Shown here in pieces: positions 8,089 through 10,124 of a stretch of DNA of 10,124 nucleotides. A model generated the notes under the pieces. It saw only the letters and a program-made list of their open reading frames with translations. It was not told the origin of the DNA and ran no database searches. The translations under genes and the position numbers were made by a program. This DNA is from Cytophagales bacterium (GTDB taxonomy: Bacteria > Bacteroidota > Bacteroidia > Cytophagales > UBA9547). The stretch covers positions 1,819-11,942 of the forward strand of contig JAAFJZ010000033.1 of NCBI GenBank assembly GCA_013298205.1, written 5' to 3'. Within the stretch, counting starts at the first letter, position 1; each line of letters begins with the position of its first letter.

Positions 8089-10124
8089 TTATTCTTTGAT
8101 GAAAAGTTTTGTTTGAGATGACCCTTTGTAACTTAATTTTAAAAAATAAACTCCTTTGTTTAAGCTATTAATAATGGCTTCGTCAATAAGGTAAAAATCA
8201 GAACCGATGTTTGGAAAATGTGAAGACAAAATCCGACCATCGATACTTAAGATTTGGATAGTTAAATCTTTTTCCAAGACACTTTCAAATTTAATAAGCA
8301 AATTAGAACTAGTTGGATTGGGATGTAAACTAAAGAAGTTTCCACTAAAAAATGAGTTTTCTAGTGGAGTAAGGCATTTTGCATAATCATCTACTACTTG
8401 CAAGTTCATACCTAAAGAAGTAGTTTCTCCACCATCTGAGGTTAAAACAAGCGGATTACCTGGACCCAAAATTCCAAATACAACTCCAATAAAAGGACTT
8501 AAGCTTACCGGATCAACAAAGGTTTGACCTGAAACTATTTTGCGAGTTGAAGTTAAATTCTGACCTGTGATTGTAATTTTATCACCTCTTTTCAAGCATT
8601 TAGGATTAAAATCATAGATCTTAGGTGGTGCAATAAAAGTGAATTCAGGATTATTTATTGATTTAAATGAAATACCATTCGTATATAAGTTAGCATAAAC
8701 CGGTCCGCTAGTTACAAATGGCGGCATTTGCACAGAAACGGTTCTTCCATCAGGGCTTAAATATTTAATAATTCCAGGAACGGAATTGCCTGAAAAATAG
8801 ACTTTTAAACTATCGCCTTTAAAGTTGATTCCAGAAAAAGTAATTATAGAATTGTTTTTTGCAGCAACGGGAGAAATTTTATAAATCTGTGGATTAGGAA
8901 CGATTAATATTGAATCATTAGAACCGCATTTTAATTGAGTTCCAAAAACTTCTAAAAGCATAATTCCTGTAGAAGCGCCTTTAGGAAGCAAAAACTTGAT
9001 TTCGTCATTTTTTACACTTATAAATTCAGAAACGTATAGCCCACCTGGTAATAAAATTGAGCTTATATTGAGCAAACCGCTACCTTTTAAAGTAATTGGG
9101 TCGCCTTCAACTGCAAGCTTAGGAAAAAAAGAATCAAATTTAGACACAGAATAGGTAAAAGTAGCTGAAGTTGCGGAAGAACCTGGTGCAATAGAAATTG
9201 TTCCATTGATATCGTTAGGTGAAGCTATTGGCAAAATAGCAACTAAAGTATCTGTGCCAGAAAAACCCGTTCCAAATTTAACTTTATAATTAGTTAAAAA
9301 AGTGTTCCCTAATTTCAATGTGCCAATATTATCTAAATTTTTCCCCCATATTTTGATTATACCTCCAGCATTTCCACTTGTTGGATTAAAACCTAAAACA
9401 CTCGGTGTTTGAAAATTATGAGCGTTTCTTAGTATTACTAAACCAAGGTTAGCAACTACTCCTTGAGAGCCAAAAGTTATCACATCTGGTGCTCCATCTA
9501 AATTAAAATCAGCAATTCTACTTGCTAAGCTTGGAGAAAGCCCAGGAAGAGTATATAAAGCCATACTACTTGATGTGGTAGAAAATGACGCTACTGAATT
9601 ACCATCATATGCATAACCTGTGTTTTTGGTTACCATTAGGAATGTAGTATCTTGTAAAGAAGTTACTAAATCTTGTTTGTTATCACCATCTAAATCTTTT
9701 AAATCAATATTGTTGGGTAGAAAGCCTACTGGACCTTTGGAGTAAGTAAACCTTTGGTCATCAGTAATTACATTTTCACCAGATAATGCACTATTAAAAC
9801 TTAAAACTCCATGTTTTTCACCTGGTGCTGGTGGAGTAGAAACATTTTTTGCTCTAATTAAAGATCTAAAATCATTGTAACCTGCACCCACACCAATAGA
9901 TACGTCTATTTTGCCATCCCCATTCAATTCACCTACACCTACACGAATGTTTAAATCTGAAGTAGGCCACATTCTGTATTGTTGATTACTAGAAGAATTT
10001 GCGCAAGGTTCAGCAATTTTGGGTTGACCCACGTCAGAAATATTTTGAACAAACAAAACTTTTCCTCTTTGGTCGCCTGCAAATACAAAATCCATAAAGT
10101 TATCACCATCAAAATCTGCAACAT
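8089..10124 (-). CDS. Secreted FG-GAP/VCBS protein with four IPT/TIG domains and a T9SS type A sorting domain (5' end outside window)
   Basis: The reading frame is still open at the right edge, so the true start and signal peptide are missing. The ATG at 10095 is internal, because it falls inside a calcium-loop motif (DFDGDNFMD). Numbered from that methionine, 668 residues remain. Further motifs start at 56 (ELNGDGKID, first Asp replaced by Glu), 134 (DLDGDNKQD) and 196 (DFNLDGAPD). If the propeller is seven-bladed like its paralogues, three motifs lie upstream. Four IPT/TIG domains follow at about 231-316, 319-398, 402-487 and 490-570 (GGIIKIWGKNL, GDPITLKGSGL, NSIITFSGINF, GDKITITGQNL), one more than in the other two. 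The sorting domain at 587-668 has SLHPNPTSSNLLIKFE, LTIQILSIDGRIL, LNKGVYFLKLS and the ending TKLFIKE. It is the first gene of the visible operon, and its ligand is unknown. Confidence 0.92.
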   Translation of the reverse strand, partial: VADFDGDNFMDFVFAGDQRGKVLFVQNISDVGQPKIAEPCANSSSNQQYRMWPTSDLNIRVGVGELNGDGKIDVSIGVGAGYNDFRSLIRAKNVSTPPAPGEKHGVLSFNSALSGENVITDDQRFTYSKGPVGFLPNNIDLKDLDGDNKQDLVTSLQDTTFLMVTKNTGYAYDGNSVASFSTTSSSMALYTLPGLSPSLASRIADFNLDGAPDVITFGSQGVVANLGLVILRNAHNFQTPSVLGFNPTSGNAGGIIKIWGKNLDNIGTLKLGNTFLTNYKVKFGTGFSGTDTLVAILPIASPNDINGTISIAPGSSATSATFTYSVSKFDSFFPKLAVEGDPITLKGSGLLNISSILLPGGLYVSEFISVKNDEIKFLLPKGASTGIMLLEVFGTQLKCGSNDSILIVPNPQIYKISPVAAKNNSIITFSGINFKGDSLKVYFSGNSVPGIIKYLSPDGRTVSVQMPPFVTSGPVYANLYTNGISFKSINNPEFTFIAPPKIYDFNPKCLKRGDKITITGQNLTSTRKIVSGQTFVDPVSLSPFIGVVFGILGPGNPLVLTSDGGETTSLGMNLQVVDDYAKCLTPLENSFFSGNFFSLHPNPTSSNLLIKFESVLEKDLTIQILSIDGRILSSHFPNIGSDFYLIDEAIINSLNKGVYFLKLSYKGSSQTKLFIKE

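Noticed and set aside
10093..10095. ATG at 10095 as the start of the rightmost gene
   Set aside because: The same frame continues upstream to the edge and encodes VADFDGDNF, the beginning of the FG-GAP motif that the ATG interrupts. No signal peptide follows the ATG, so the gene is partial.

Overview
The window is AT-rich DNA that is coding on the minus strand along almost its whole length. It points to a member of the Bacteroidota (Flavobacteriia, Cytophagia, Chitinophagia or Sphingobacteriia type). The evidence is a SusC/RagA-family TonB-dependent receptor, C-terminal type IX secretion (T9SS) sorting domains with the PNP motif, no Shine-Dalgarno-like purine tracts before the starts, and one TAnnTTTG promoter element. 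I cannot name a genus.

In transcription order (right to left) there are four genes. (1) 10124-8089 is the 3' part of a secreted protein with FG-GAP/VCBS repeats, four IPT/TIG domains and an intact T9SS sorting domain. (2) 8076-5761 is a paralogue with a signal peptide, seven FG-GAP-like motifs and three IPT/TIG domains. It stops at the point where its sorting domain should begin, and the rest of that domain (5774-5571) survives out of frame. (3) 5552-3120 is an intact paralogue with signal peptide, seven motifs, three IPT/TIG domains and a sorting domain. (4) 3002-1 is a SusC/RagA-type outer-membrane receptor that lacks its C-terminal end because the window ends. The spacers are 12 bp between the first two genes and 18 bp between the old stop of the second and the start of the third, so the three paralogues look like one operon. 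The 117-bp gap before the SusC gene carries a possible promoter of its own.

The three paralogues are probably cell-surface or released beta-propeller proteins with Ig-like stalks, exported by Sec and then T9SS. The receptor would import an oligomeric nutrient, and its SusD partner is expected beyond the left edge. That the surface proteins serve the receptor is only inferred from adjacency. The observation most worth checking is the broken T9SS signal of the middle paralogue, where YPNP and a few following residues are missing and the frame is shifted. It looks like a small deletion between short direct repeats. I found no RNA genes, CRISPR arrays, insertion sequences or origins.
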